NCBI RefSeq assembly: GCF_965363235.1
Contig: NC_134846.1
Location: forward strand, 2,051,001-2,115,000
DNA length: 64,000 nt
Direction: 5' to 3'
From: Mytilus galloprovincialis
Taxonomy: Eukaryota > Mollusca > Bivalvia > Mytilida > Mytilidae
Below are positions 12,101-22,215 of the stretch, piece by piece. Under the pieces are notes generated by a model, which searched no databases, was not told the origin of the DNA, and saw only the letters and a program-made list of their open reading frames with translations. Position 1 is the stretch's first letter. Every line of letters begins with the position of its first letter. The position numbers were made by a program, and so were the translations under genes.

Positions 12101-14721
12101 CCCCTAAATTGGTAATTTTAAGGAAATTTTACTGTTTTTGGTTATTATCTTGAATATTATTATAGATAAAGATAAACTGTTTACAGCAATAATGTTCAGC
12201 AAAGTTAGATTTACAAATAAGTCAACATGACCCAAATGGTCAGTTGACCCCTTTAGGAGTTATTGCTCTTTATAGTCAATTTTTAACCATTTTTCGTAAA
12301 TCTAAGTAATCTTTTACAAAAATCTTCTCCTCTGAAACTACTGGGCCAAATTAATCCAAACTTGATCACAATCATCTTTGGGGTATCTAGTTTAAAAAAT
12401 GGGTCCGGTGACCAGGCCATCCAACCAAGATGGCCACCATGGCTAAAAATAGAACATAGGGGTAAAATGCAGTTTTTGGCTTATAACTCAAAAACCAAAG
12501 CATTTAGAGCAAATCTGACTGCGTAAAATTGTTTATCAGGTCAAAATCTATCTGCCCTGAAATTTTCAGATGAATCAGACAACCCGTTGTTGGGTTGCTG
12601 CCCCTAAATTGGTAATTTTAAGGAAATTTTACTGTTTTGGGTTATTATCTTGAATATTATTATAGATAGAGATAAACTTTAAACGTCAATAATGTACAGC
12701 AAAGTAAGATTCACAAATAAGTCAACATGACCAAAGTGGTCAATTGACCCCCTAAGGAGTTATTGTCCTTTATAGTCAATTTTTAACAATTTTTATAAAA
12801 TTTGTAAATTTTTACTAACATTTTCCACTGAAACTACTGGGCCAAGTTCATTATAGATAGAGATAACTGTAAGCAGCAAGAATGTTCAGTAAAGTAAGAC
12901 GTACAAACACATCACCATCACCAAAACACAATTTTGTCATGAATCCATCTGCTTCCTTTGTTTAATATTCACATAGACCAAGGTGAGTGACACAGGCTCT
13001 TTAGAGCCTCTAGTTTTTCTTGTGGTAAATAAAAAGATTTGGTATTCAAGGTTATCATGTATTTATTTGTTTCTATTACTTTTTGTAATTGGAGAACATT
13101 TTACTATTTTGATGTATTTTTGTGGATCATCATTACATTCATTCAAAGTAATTTAACTAAAAGTCTGTAGTATTCCACAATCTTCAAGAAAGAAAGGAAT
13201 ATGGCCGGGTATAAATGAATTCAAAGTATCAACAGAATTTGACAGACATTTTTCAAATTCTATTGCAGGTGATACAAGGGCCTTGCTATGCATCACTGAC
13301 CAAGAGGGCATGCTTCGAGTCATGCAGTTGTCAGTGGACCATTCGTTAGTCAATGAGGAGGAATGTAACAGGATGGCATTGTTAGGTCTAGACATGGAGA
13401 AACTGAAACAACATAGACTGATAGGAAGTTCTGACAGTACGAGATGTCTAGGAGATTATCATGTGAAAGGAGGATATAAAGATATTGATCTATTGCTGTA
13501 TGTATGCTTGGTTCTGGACTTCATTCATTACAAAAGTACCCTTTAAATAGTTTTATAAACATTTTCATTTGAGAAAAAGTAAAAAAACAAAAATACTGAA
13601 TTGCAAGGTTCAAAATGGAAAGTTCCTTATCAAATGGCAAAATCAAAAGCTAAAGCACATCAAATGTGGCAGAACAATAAACTTTAAGTTAACAAAATTT
13701 TAAGTAAATGTACCTGGTACAAAAAGATTATGAATTCCAAAAACTGCAATTGTCTTTTGGGCCTATTTTGATTTTAAAACTACTTTGGATTAATCATTTT
13801 TATGGATTGAATAAATCTGCTGATTTAATAACAAATCATCAATATTCTGAAGTTGCTTTTCAATTATTTTTCAGGGATGCAAGCAGGGAACCAGTGATTG
13901 CTGATCCCTATGTTAATGGAGGTATACCTTTGGACAAGTCCTCTAGTTTTCTGATTATCATGTCAGATGGATTATATCAAGCCTTACAAGATGCCATCCA
14001 GTGTGATCGTGTCAATGTTGAAGTGGCTCGCATGGTGGCAGCAGAGTTTTCAATTCAGGGCACATTGCACGGTGTGGCACAGGCTGTCGTTGACAAGGTT
14101 GTGAGAATGCATCATGATGCATATATGACTGGCACCCCAGAAATAAAGAGTTTGTGTAAGAAGCGAGGGGACATAACTCTACTGGTTCGAAATTTTAATT
14201 ATCCATTGGCAAATGCAATTAATTCACCAAACCGAACTGGACCTTATAATCCGTTATCTCCACCCACTCCAGCAAGAATCCCGAGTCATTTACCTCTGAC
14301 TCCATCTATAAGTATAGAACTGTCGGATCACAGCAGTTCCCAATCCCCAGCTGGAACTCCTACTCCTACAAAACAGAGGTCACCCCCGAGGGACATCATG
14401 CTTACCACAACCAGTACACTAGCATCAACCTTACCTGACTCCACTTTAAATACCAGTAATGGAGGTACCAGTACAGAATCATCAACACAAAGTAGTGGAG
14501 ATACCAGGTTTCCGAGTCGATTTTACCAATGTGCAAAACTAGAACTTGATGAAGACGGTAAAATTGAACCATATGTTGATTTTTCAGACTTTTATAAAGC
14601 AATTGCAGAATTAACAGAAGCACAGAGAGAGACATTGAATGCAGAGACCAATCCAAAATCTGGATATGAGACAATTACTGAGGAATCTGAGACTTCACTA
14701 ACGTCTGGACCAGAAAATTGA
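3125..14721 (+). CDS. TAB1: TAB1 (TAK1-binding protein 1), complete seven-exon gene, 549 aa
   Basis: TAB1 is the PP2C-fold adaptor that binds and activates the kinase TAK1 (MAP3K7) in TGF-beta, IL-1/TLR and stress signalling; it acts in the cytoplasm. Coding exons: 3125-3178, 3934-4070, 8401-8557, 9150-9236, 9747-9885, 13269-13497 and 13875-14721. All have GT..AG borders and their phases join without a break (1650 nt). The human protein is about 504 aa. Visible blocks are WTDDLPVCQLSGVG (24-37), FLYGVFDGHDGSRV (71-84), EISGGTTA (169-176), LFVANVGDTRALL (186-198), MSDGLYQAL (297-305), GDITLLVRNF (366-375), a Ser/Thr/Pro-rich linker (about 385-470) and the TAK1-binding motif YVDFSDFY (501-508). 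Human TAB1 is a pseudophosphatase, but this protein keeps Asp at several PP2C metal positions. The exon 1 start is inferred from phase and N-terminal similarity; all other exons are secure. Confidence 0.93.
3757..3975 (+). repeat. 65-66-bp tandem repeat duplicating a 3' splice site and the exon 2 start
   Basis: The motif CTGATGACTTGCCTG starts at 3757, 3822, 3887 and 3953. Each unit carries a pyrimidine tract plus TTTTTCAG and about 20 bases of exon 2. There are three acceptor-like sites; only the last (AG at 3932-3933) leads into an open exon. In the middle copy the conserved Trp codon is TGA. The first copy also runs into a stop if read on through the repeats. Confidence 0.9.
3934..4070 (+). 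CDS. TAB1: TAB1 exon 2
   Basis: This exon encodes residues 19-63 plus two bases of codon 64 and includes WTDDLPVCQLSGVGFSTNQL. The acceptor is TATTTTTCAG and the donor is TTTTAG/GTATAA. It is the first strand region of the PP2C-like fold. The segment QLYRED (42-47) lies where active PP2Cs carry RxxxED, and the E-D pair (46-47) is kept. Confidence 0.93.
4140..5090 (+). repeat. Dispersed molluscan repeat (same family as 10230-13015)
   Basis: The block carries two diverged units that share GGAGTTATTGCCCTTTATAG and related blocks with the array at 10.2-13.0 kb. It ends in the same hairpin terminus, AGGCTCTTGAGAGCCTCTAG (5066-5085). The left limit is unclear. It lies in TAB1 intron 2. The 60-aa ORF inside it has no likely coding role. 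Confidence 0.8.
5301..5500 (+). repeat. 48-bp minisatellite, about four units
   Basis: The block CAATTTCCAATGATATACCA starts at 5301, 5349, 5397 and 5454, so the period is 48, 48 and 57; the last interval carries a 9-bp internal duplication. All frames on both strands stay open through it and give repetitive 70-97-aa ORFs. These are by-products of the repeat, which lies in TAB1 intron 2. Confidence 0.9.
5741..7761 (+). mobile_element. TTATACGACCGCA element, copy 1 (non-autonomous, about 2.0 kb)
   Basis: The left end TTATACGACCGCA is matched by an inverted TGCGGTCGTATAA at 7722-7734. The right boundary, shared with the copy at 46.0-48.3 kb, is about 27 bases further out (CTGCGGAGCATCTGGTTT). 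Inside, in order: a GTCGTC-rich stretch, about four units of a 155-165-bp repeat (TTTCGCACTATAACTTTAGT), a second repeat series (GGTTCTTTGATATGC), then a 30-40-bp repeat containing CAATTGCACAGTATTGTGCA (6990-7190). No transposase ORF is present. It sits directly after a SINE-like fragment (about 5690-5740) in TAB1 intron 2. Confidence 0.8.
7931..8200 (+). repeat. SINE-like dispersed repeat
   Basis: The block starts GAGCCTGTAATTCAGTGG, has CTCGTTTGAATTGTTTTACA in the middle and ends CTCATTGGCAATCATACCAC. Related copies occur at 19133-19390 (+), 25871-26020 (-), 42655-42860 (+, partial), 51697-51900 (-) and 58636-58860 (-). The 152-aa ORF across it is a by-product of the repeat. Confidence 0.8.
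8401..8557 (+). CDS. TAB1: TAB1 exon 3 (DGHDG motif)
   Basis: This exon encodes the rest of codon 64 through residue 116. It contains FLYGVFDGHDGSRVANFAAQ, equivalent to the first metal-binding loop of PP2C (DGHGG); human TAB1 has NGYDG here. The acceptor is GATATAG at 8400. An alternative AG at 8408 would break the frame. The donor is CAG/GTAATA. Confidence 0.95.
9150..9236 (+). CDS. TAB1: TAB1 exon 4
   Basis: Twenty-nine codons, phase 0 at both ends, residues 117-145 (AFIAVEKSFFESIDHIFAEK and on). Acceptor TGATTTCAG, donor GAG/GTAAAA. The second TAB1 copy at 33.6 kb begins inside the equivalent of this exon. Confidence 0.95.
9747..9885 (+). CDS. TAB1: TAB1 exon 5 (GTTA motif)
   Basis: Residues 146-191 plus the first base of codon 192. 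It includes LEKEISGGTTATVSLIYKNK, where GTTA matches active PP2Cs rather than the AMA-type sequence of human TAB1. Acceptor CATTACAG, donor GTAG/GTGGGT. This exon is deleted from the second TAB1 copy. Confidence 0.95.
10230..13018 (+). repeat. Repeat element expanded into a 506-bp tandem array
   Basis: The left end is TTTTTTAGCTCACCTGGCCC and the right end is a hairpin, CAGGCTCTTTAGAGCCTCTAG. Inside, TTTACAAAAATCTTCTCCTC starts at 10289, 10795, 11301, 11807 and 12313: four exact 506-bp intervals with few substitutions, then a more diverged right-hand unit. The second TAB1 copy has an empty site here (about 34290-34310). No coding sequence was seen. It lies in TAB1 intron 5. Confidence 0.92.
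13269..13497 (+). CDS. TAB1: TAB1 exon 6 (GDTR motif)
   Basis: Completes codon 192 and encodes residues 193-267 plus two bases of codon 268 (GDTRALLCITDQEGM ... GGYKDIDLLL). The GDTR block corresponds to the PP2C GDSR loop; human TAB1 has GTNR. Acceptor ATTGCAG, donor TTGCT/GTATGT. Confidence 0.95.
13875..14721 (+). CDS. TAB1: TAB1 exon 7 (C-terminal half, TAK1-binding motif)
   Basis: The last exon encodes residues 268-549 and ends in TGA. It holds the end of the PP2C fold (MSDGLYQAL, then RGDITLLVRNFNYPL), a low-complexity Ser/Thr/Pro linker and EPYVDFSDFYKA, equivalent to the human PYVDFAEFY segment that docks on TAK1. An acidic 40-residue tail follows. The acceptor is ATTTTTCAG. The open frame upstream of 13875 is intron, not coding. 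Confidence 0.96.
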
Positions 14722-17700
14722 AATTTATAATTTTGTGATGTAATTCTGTTTTCTTGACAGATTTTATATATGATGTAGCTCTGTGTTTGTATCTTAGGTT
14801 GTTTGTTGGATACAGTTTGAAATGAAAATAATACTACAAATCAGGAAGACAACTTATAAGTAAGCCTTTTTTTCAAAAATATAACATGATTTAGATAGTA
14901 ACGTAATTTTTATGTAATTTTTAGTAGTACTTTCATATACTTCATGGCAATCTGTTGTATTTGATAACAAAAATTAGAGTCCCAAGTGCTCAATCATTTT
15001 ACTTAGATAACTTTATGACAAACAGAGTGCATTTTGTCTGATTATTTGAAATTACTGTTTTTCAAAACTTTGTTAGAGATCTGTAACAGATAGATATACT
15101 TTTGCAAGATTTTTGGGGTAATAATTGCATTCATGAAATCAAAACCCTTATGTGACTGGTGACTGGCTTTATTGTTTGAAAAAATCAGAATTTGTCATCA
15201 CTTTTTGATGTACACAAAACATAAAACATTGAGCACAACTATTGATTATTAATGCAGCTGGATGAGTATTGCTAAAGTTAGAGCTTGCATTCAGATTTTT
15301 GATGTTTACATTTGTATTCAGATTTTCCTATCACAATAATAAATCTCGTATCTTTGTACTTTCTTTAAAAATCACAACCATTATGATAAATGTTCACAAT
15401 ACCTTCAGGAATTTGCCGTTTCAGAATCTAATGCATCCTGGGTAATATTTTCAAAGTGTACACCAAAATGTTGTGATTGGTTCAAGATGTAATAAACAAT
15501 GGAAAATGATGTGACATTATTTTCATTTTGGGGTACGAACAATGAAATTACCCATGGTTCTTCAGATTCTGAAATAGCCAATCACAGAAGTTGAAGGGAA
15601 AGATATGATGAGGCAACATTTTGGCTATCATCTTTCAGAATGTTGACTGTAGAAAATGAAACAGTTGATGGTTCCATCATAACTTCCATGTACTATGAGA
15701 TCAATCTACTTCATATTCACAGGACTATATATTTTTCAGTTGTTGTGCAATACATATAGTTTAATAACTTTAGATTATTATATGATTATATCTATTTAGA
15801 TGGAAGCTTAGTTGCCAGGATTTATCTGTACACACTAGGATAATTTCATATTTAATTTAGAAAAATACTAGTCTCTATTATCAGTCAGGGGCATTACTTA
15901 AACAAGTAATTTTTTTTAGTTACTTATATAGGTAATTTTTGTTTTAAAAAATTATAAAATTACTCAATAGAGTTATTTTAAATTTCAATAGAAGCGTGGA
16001 CTAAATGTAGTTTTCATGAATATTTGCAGTATTTTATATTATAAAATGAAGAATTTATTAGATCTAGGAGGAGTATAGAGATAAAGGGTTACTTTAAAAA
16101 TAATGACAAAAATATTACTTGAATAAGTTATTTTATACACCTTTGAAAGAATTAGTAATAAGACTTATTTAAGGAACATATGTAATTGTTTTGGGTTACA
16201 AATTATAAGTAACATCAAGTCTTAACTAATTCACACGTTTCTATCTATTTATATCTGTCTACCTTCAAGATTTTTGAAGAAAATGATATTTTAATAGTCC
16301 CAAGAGACCAATCTTTGACCCAAAAGCGTGGATATGAAAGATAAGTGCGTCAGAAAGGCAATTAGTGTTTCAGAAAGATTAGATTTTATATTTCATGGGA
16401 AAAATAACCAGATGACTGTGAAAATTTGCTAAAGCTATTAAACCCTGTATAGTTGGACACCTATACAAAAAATATTTAGAAAAGTTACCTATATAAGTAA
16501 TATTTAAAATATTAGCCTCGTTTTCAACATTACTTGTATAGGTAACTTCAAATGTTATTTGTTTAAGTAATGCTCCTGACTGATTAAAAAGGTCTGTAAT
16601 TAAGTTTTTTTATGGTAATTATATTAATAAGATTTTGGTTACTTAAGCATTTTGAAAAAGAATTTTTGCAAGAATATGAACATGATGGAATTTTCTAAAT
16701 AAATAGTGAACATTACCATAATTCATCATTCACAATAATTCATCCATGAGTTTCAATTACATTTAAATTTTAAAACAATTGTGCTGCTTTCTCAATATCC
16801 ATTAAACATAAGTTTGTAATTTGTATAAAACAAGAATGAATGCAATCCACTATATCAACAAAGTTTTTGATAAATCACCATATTTATGTTTACATGATAT
16901 CATTGCTTTGTTATATAATTTTTATTACTGACTTTTAGCTTTGAGAAAGCAATGGGAAATAATTGTGATATTTTGAAACAAGAGTAAACATGGTAAAGAG
17001 CTGGTGCTTTTAAAAATAAATTTCAAAAAGCTTATGTTATTAACTTTTTTGTGTATTACCCATTATCAATATTAATATTATATTGATAAGAAGATAATGT
17101 GTTGGTTAAATGTTTATTGAATATTTCTTAGAGCTGAGATTTCATTTAAACAGGGATATTGTTTCTGTGACTTCTTGAATCACAGACAGTAAGGTCTATA
17201 CACATGTACAGGGACTGAAATGACATGCAAATGTAAAACGATTCAAACAAGTTGATTTATGTACAAAAAAAGGGCATTATTAATGAATGAAAAAAAAAAA
17301 TATGCTAAACAGCAACTAACAAAAACCAATGAATAACAGGCACATACAAAATGTGGCAGGTTAAACTAGTTTGAAGGCATGCAAACCTTCATCTAACATG
17401 TGACAATGGTGTAATACTACAACATAAAAGCATACTATAAAAATCAGTTGAAAAGGGCTAAACCCATTTGTATATTTGAAGATATTGTTCTTAGATTTGT
17501 CCTGAACGTGTATGAATTATTAAGCAACCTTCTAAAGTACACTTTTGCTAGTCCATTGAGAATTACTGAAATATGATCTTTAAAAAATCATACCATAGAG
17601 CATGATAAGCTCTCAATTGTCTCATTTTATTATTTGTTTAAAGAAGTAGGTAAGAAATTTAACAAGAACAATATCTACTATTTGTATAGATCCATCAGCA

Positions 17701-17855
17701 TTTCATATAAATTTTGTTTTAGGATAAACTGTTGACACAGAGATATCAAACACATTTTATGTTATTTCTATAGGAAGTAAAATGCAAATGTTGAAATATT
17801 AATGGCATTGCTTGACTAGAAACTAGGCATAACATTTCAAGTCAATAAATCATTG
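14722..17855 (+). other. TAB1 3' flank, paralogous segment P
   Basis: No gene was recognised here. Homologous sequence occurs twice more: inverted at 31740-33577 and direct at 36001-38115. Homology to the other two copies stops at about 17855 (just after CAAGTCAATAAATCAT), where those copies continue toward the stanniocalcin-like genes. It probably includes the TAB1 3' UTR; an AATAAA lies near 15338. It carries the 15882-16582 transposon. Confidence 0.75.
15882..16582. mobile_element. MITE with CAGTCAGG inverted ends, 701 bp
   Basis: The ends are near-perfect inverted repeats of about 24 bp that begin CAGTCAGGGGCATTACTTAA on the left and CAGTCAGGAGCATTACTTAA on the right. The interior has repeated, oppositely oriented TTACTTATATAGGTAA-like motifs and no ORF. 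Both paralogous segments lack it: about 32944-32950 (minus sense) and 36816-36825 read straight through. The flanks ATTAT and ATTAA suggest a roughly 5-bp target duplication. Confidence 0.88.
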
Positions 17856-17989
17856 TTTATTTGTATTTCTCTGTCCTCAATGGTCTTGCATTTATTTTTA
17901 CTTTTTTTTAATTCTTGTCATGTAATGTTGTCATGTTAGTTATATACTAGTATTTAACATTGTCATAAAAGCTTGCATTTTGGCTTGCC

Positions 17990-18870
17990 ACAAAACCAAG
18001 TTCAACCTTCCATGTTTGCTTAAAATGTCCTGTACAAAGCCAGGAAAATGGCAGTTGTTATCTTATAGTTCGTTTCTGTGTGTGGCATTGTCGTTTGTTT
18101 TTGTTGCACTTCTTTGTTTCTGATGTTTCGTTGTTTTCCTCTTTTAGTTGATGTTTCCCTCGGTTTTAGTTTTTAACCTGTATTTGTTTTCTCTCAATAT
18201 ATTTATGACTTTTGAGCAGCGGTATACTACTGTTGCCTTTATTTAGGATAAATATTCGAAGCCAAACAAATATAACACAGATAAAAATAACATTAAAAAA
18301 TGGTTTTATTGTCATTATAAGCCAGTTTATTTCCATATTCATCACAACGATTTATAATTATTCTCCTGCTGGAGAGTACATACAAAAATCAAAGACAATT
18401 CCAATTAGACATAGAAACAACACTGGGATGTGATTTACACAGAGTAAGTTACTCGATACAGATCACATATATGACCTACAACTTCCTTATATATAATCAC
18501 CAAACGTATCATTGCCGTATACCGTCAATCATATCAAGGACACAAAACTCTGTCTACATGTTGTATTACTTAGATTGGCAATAGTTATTGTTAAATCTCG
18601 TTAAGAAACTGTCATTCTTTAAGAGAGTTTCAAATGCAAATATGGAAATATGTGTCAGTATTTTTTTTTAATTTGATTTTTATTCTTTTTATCTTCTCGT
18701 CTTTCATCTAAAAGTCCGTTTTCAGGTTTGTAGGCGTTTGCTTTTGTAGCAGTTAAGTGTTTCTGTTGTGTCGTTGTTTTCCTATTATAGTTGATGTGTT
18801 TCCTCAGTTTTGGTTTGAGACTCGGATTTAATTAAAGTAAATGATTTATAACTATTGAACACCGGTATAC
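17990..18870 (+). repeat. Two copies of a dispersed mussel-type repeat
   Basis: 17990-18230 and 18705-18870 share a GTTGTTTTCCTCTTTTAGTTG-like core. Each ends near an ACCGGTATACTACT-type block. Related sequence occurs at 57835-58030. No coding role was recognised; the ORF at 18212 reads out of the repeat end. Confidence 0.55.
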
Positions 18871-19132
18871 TACTTATGTCTTAAATAGAACACACCCTCG
18901 AAATCGCGGGCATTCAGAGCGGAGTTTAAAGTATGTAAAGTGTTGTTGGAAATTTTTTGTAAAATACTGAATGACTGGAGGATTTCAGCAAAAGTATCAT
19001 AAGTCATAGGTTATTGGGGACAGGAAAATGTTTTTTTTTATCCCTCTACCTTTATTTTTAAAGTTCCCAATTTTTGGTTTCTATCAATTTCAATATGAAC
19101 ATACATTTAGTATGTTGTGAACATTTAAGTAA

Positions 19133-19390
19133 GGAGCCTGTAATTCAGTGGTTGTCGTTTGTTTATGTGTTACATGTTTGTTTTTTGTTCATTTTTTGTA
19201 CATAAATAAGGCCGCTAATTTTCTCGTTTGAATTGTTTTACATTGTGATTTCGGGACCTTTTAAAGCTGAGTATGCGGTATGGGCTTTACTCGTTTTTGA
19301 AGGCCGTACGGTGACCTATAGTTGTCTCTGTGTCATTTTGGTCTCTTGTGGAGAGTTGTCTCAACATGGCAATCATACCACATATTCTAT
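19133..19390 (+). repeat. SINE-like dispersed repeat
   Basis: Same family as 7931-8200: starts GAGCCTGTAATTCAGTGG and ends GCAATCATACCACAT. It is complete over about 255 bp with scattered substitutions. Confidence 0.8.
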
Positions 19391-19622
19391 TTTTTGTAAT
19401 CAATGAATTTTGTAAAAGATTTAATGACTGGAGAATTTTAGAAAAGGTATCAATTTTAGCGCTTATCTATATATTATGAACATTCATTACTATATAAATA
19501 AAGTGTATTTACTTTCAATTCTAAGTTTACTAATCGATCCATGGTGGTCATTGATATAGTGTACAGACCCTCTTTATTTAATAAACTCTGTGCGCCGTGG
19601 ATAATAAACTTGAAAATGATCA

Positions 19623-19770
19623 TAGGCGGATGCAAAAGGGGGGGGGGGGGCGAGCCCCCGTTTCGTGGGAAACATTTGGTTGATTATATAAGGAATCACT
19701 GAAGCATGACTGGAGCCCCCCTTTTAGGTCAGTCAGGCCCCCCTAAGGAAAAGTTCTGGATCCGCCACTG
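19623..19770. mobile_element. Short hAT-like MITE with GCGGAT ends and an internal G-run
   Basis: The left end CATAGGCGGATGC and the inverted right end (CAGTGGCGGATCCAG when reversed) resemble the CAGTGGCGGATCCAG termini of animal hAT elements. Inside are a run of 14 G and a CCCCCC block. It has no ORF. A clean 8-bp target duplication was not seen. Confidence 0.55.
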
Positions 19771-21900
19771 ATGATAGCAGATAAAATTCTGAAAATACAC
19801 TTAATTCGTAGTATGTGTATGTTCAAAGTATAATGAAAAACGCAAACTGGAAGTCTAATCTGACTTAAAATTTCGTCCAATGACGGAACAATATCCGGAT
19901 GCCTTTTTTCTCGTTTTTCTCCAAAAATAACTCAATCTGAATAATCATATGAATATATGACAAATGCGACTATGCACTGTACCTATAGGACACAGAGGCG
20001 TGTTGATTATTTTATTGTGGAAAGAAGAGATGTGACACACAAAATGAGGTCTTCTCGTTTAATAGTATAGATTTTATACTCTATCTTTAGACTAAATTTC
20101 TTTTGGAACTTTATTTTAAAGTTCTTAATATCTTTTTTAAACTTCAGGCAAAAAAGACGATTTTCTCAACTGAAGTGAGTTTAAAAAAATTGATGGTGTA
20201 ACGTGTAAGGGTAATATATATTTTTATTACGAATTTGTGAATTCCACCGAAACCGTTTTGAGAAATAAAGTTTAAAATAAAAAGAATACGGCGGATGATC
20301 TCGCATGTTAAGTATTTAATAACAACTAAAAGCATTCGTTTAAGCGGAATCTATGGTCGGATATCCTTGAAGCGTATAGAGACAACAACATGAACAACTC
20401 AAAGAAACAAACATATCTGATGGTCTGCATATTTATAATAAACAATAGACGAGTAAATATCTTTGACACAAACTTTCAATCTCAAATGTTTTATGTTGGC
20501 GGCAATAATTGATATAATCAATTGTGCTTAAATCCCGTACATTAAGCTAACGCCAAAGTATTAAGTTATTGCCTGAAATTTTCAGGCATTAAGCTTTTTT
20601 CTGAAATCTGAAGAAGAATATTCAACATAAAGTACACATTTCAGGCAATAAGTTAACTTTGGAACTTTTGTTTTATCTTTCATCAGTCATGGGGTAACGC
20701 AAATTTGTTATTGTTATGTGTGGTGATAAATTACATTTTTCTAAGTTATTGCATTGTGTAATACAGCAAGCTTTGCATTACATGTAATTGTAATTTGATG
20801 CATTACTTTAGCAAAAAGTTGTGTAATTGCATGTATTACATTGCATTACATGCATAGGTGTTTTCAAATACTATATCTTTAACAGATTCTTGGAGATTTA
20901 AAAAAAAACAGAAATTAAGATTTCTTGATTAACTACGAAAATAATCATTTAAATGTTAGTTTTCCATTTTCCATTTATTTTTCACAATTCACATAAATCA
21001 CTTGATGGAGTAACACAACAATTTTTTGTAACTTTTTACATTTTCCTTAAAAAAAAAAAGAAACAAAGTAATTGTAATATAATGTATAACATTGTGTACA
21101 TTGCAATGTACTTCGACTCATGCCTGTTTTCAAAATACATGTACATGCAGCGAAATATTCTTGATGAATAATATGTTAACAATTATATTCCAAAAAATAA
21201 AATAAATCCATTTAAAAGAATTTCAATTTTTTGTATGCAAAGAAGAACTTGCTCATATTTCTTTGCGGTATTGCAAACATAATGAGTTTTTAACCAAAAA
21301 TAGTATCGTTTGGAAAAGGAGAAATTATTTCTTCTAGCTGCAATTATCCAAATAAAAAACACTCTTTACTGATCGAGCCGCTGTGGGCTGATCACAAATA
21401 GATAACCGTAGATATAATTGTTGCCAGTCACATGCATGGTCTATCCATCAGTTTGATTGAATATATATTGTTTTCTTAAATTCCCATCTAGTCTTTTTTT
21501 ACTTATTACTAAATTTAGCATTTAAGCAAAAACACATTTCTCGAATCTTTATGGAATGTCAATTTGAATAAGGGATACAAAAAATAATTTACTCAAGGCA
21601 AAGTTCTGACTTTCATTTGGCAAACATTAAAATTTTGACACCAGAAAGGAAGCAATCTATAGACTATTACAACTTAAAATGGTACGACATTTTTCACCAT
21701 TGGACGTACAAAAGACAGGTTACTAATAAAAAGAGAAAGATGAGGAAAATTTCAAAGTTACTCACGATTTGCAATTGGTTGACCGTTATGGAATTCCCGT
21801 TTCACATATGATATCGGATATGTTTCTTACGTCGTAACTACATTTCCCTCACTTTTCATGAAGGTGACCTAATTAGACTTTTTTCCGGGTTTGTAATAAC
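19771..21900. other. Gene-free interval
   Basis: No exon-like sequence was recognised. It holds a small fold-back element at 20552-20665 and a TGCATTACAT-rich low-complexity stretch (20760-20860). The three 60-70-codon ORFs have no domain-like composition and are probably chance. Confidence 0.5.
20552..20665. repeat. Fold-back element (about 114 bp)
   Basis: CCAAAGTATTAAGTTATTGC at the left is matched by an inverted GCAATAAGTTAACTTTGG at the right. A second short hairpin, GCCTGAAATTTTCAGGC, sits inside the left half. No ORF and no clear target duplication. Confidence 0.6.
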
Positions 21901-21939
21901 ATGAGCAACACGACGGGTGCCACATGTGAAGCGAATCTG

Positions 21940-22215
21940 CTTGCCTTTCAGGTGCACCTGAGATCACCTCCAGTTTTTGGTGGGGTTCGTGTTGTTAAGT
22001 CTTTAGTTTTCTATGTTGTTTCTGTGTACTATTATTTGTCTTTTTGTCTTTTTCATTTTTAGCAATAGCGTTGTCAGTTTATTTTCAATTTATGAGTTTG
22101 ACTGTTCCTCTGTTTTTTCGTCCCTCTTTTATGTTTTGTAGAGGGATTGGATGGAAATTTCAAAGTTTATTATTTTTCTAGAGGGACTGTGTGGTATTGA
22201 AGACGGTATACCTTA
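21940..22215 (+). repeat. Dispersed repeat (GAGATCACC family)
   Basis: The segment GAGATCACCTCCAGTTTTTGG through TTTATGAGTTTGACTGTTCC recurs inverted at 29930-30110. Pieces also occur at 38600-38690 and 55170-55290. It is non-coding. Confidence 0.6.

Noticed and set aside
10230..13018. Regular repeats that could be mistaken for a CRISPR-like array
   Set aside because: The 506-bp units are contiguous and contain no unique spacers; the DNA is eukaryotic.
13708..13874. Extended N-terminus of the last TAB1 exon from the open frame upstream
   Set aside because: ATTTTTCAG at 13874 is a strong acceptor, phase matches exon 6, and the upstream codons do not resemble TAB1.
14402..14674. Antisense ORF of 90 aa under TAB1 exon 7, also seen at 35675-35953
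   Set aside because: Present in both copies only because the sense exon is conserved; composition is that of a shadow frame.
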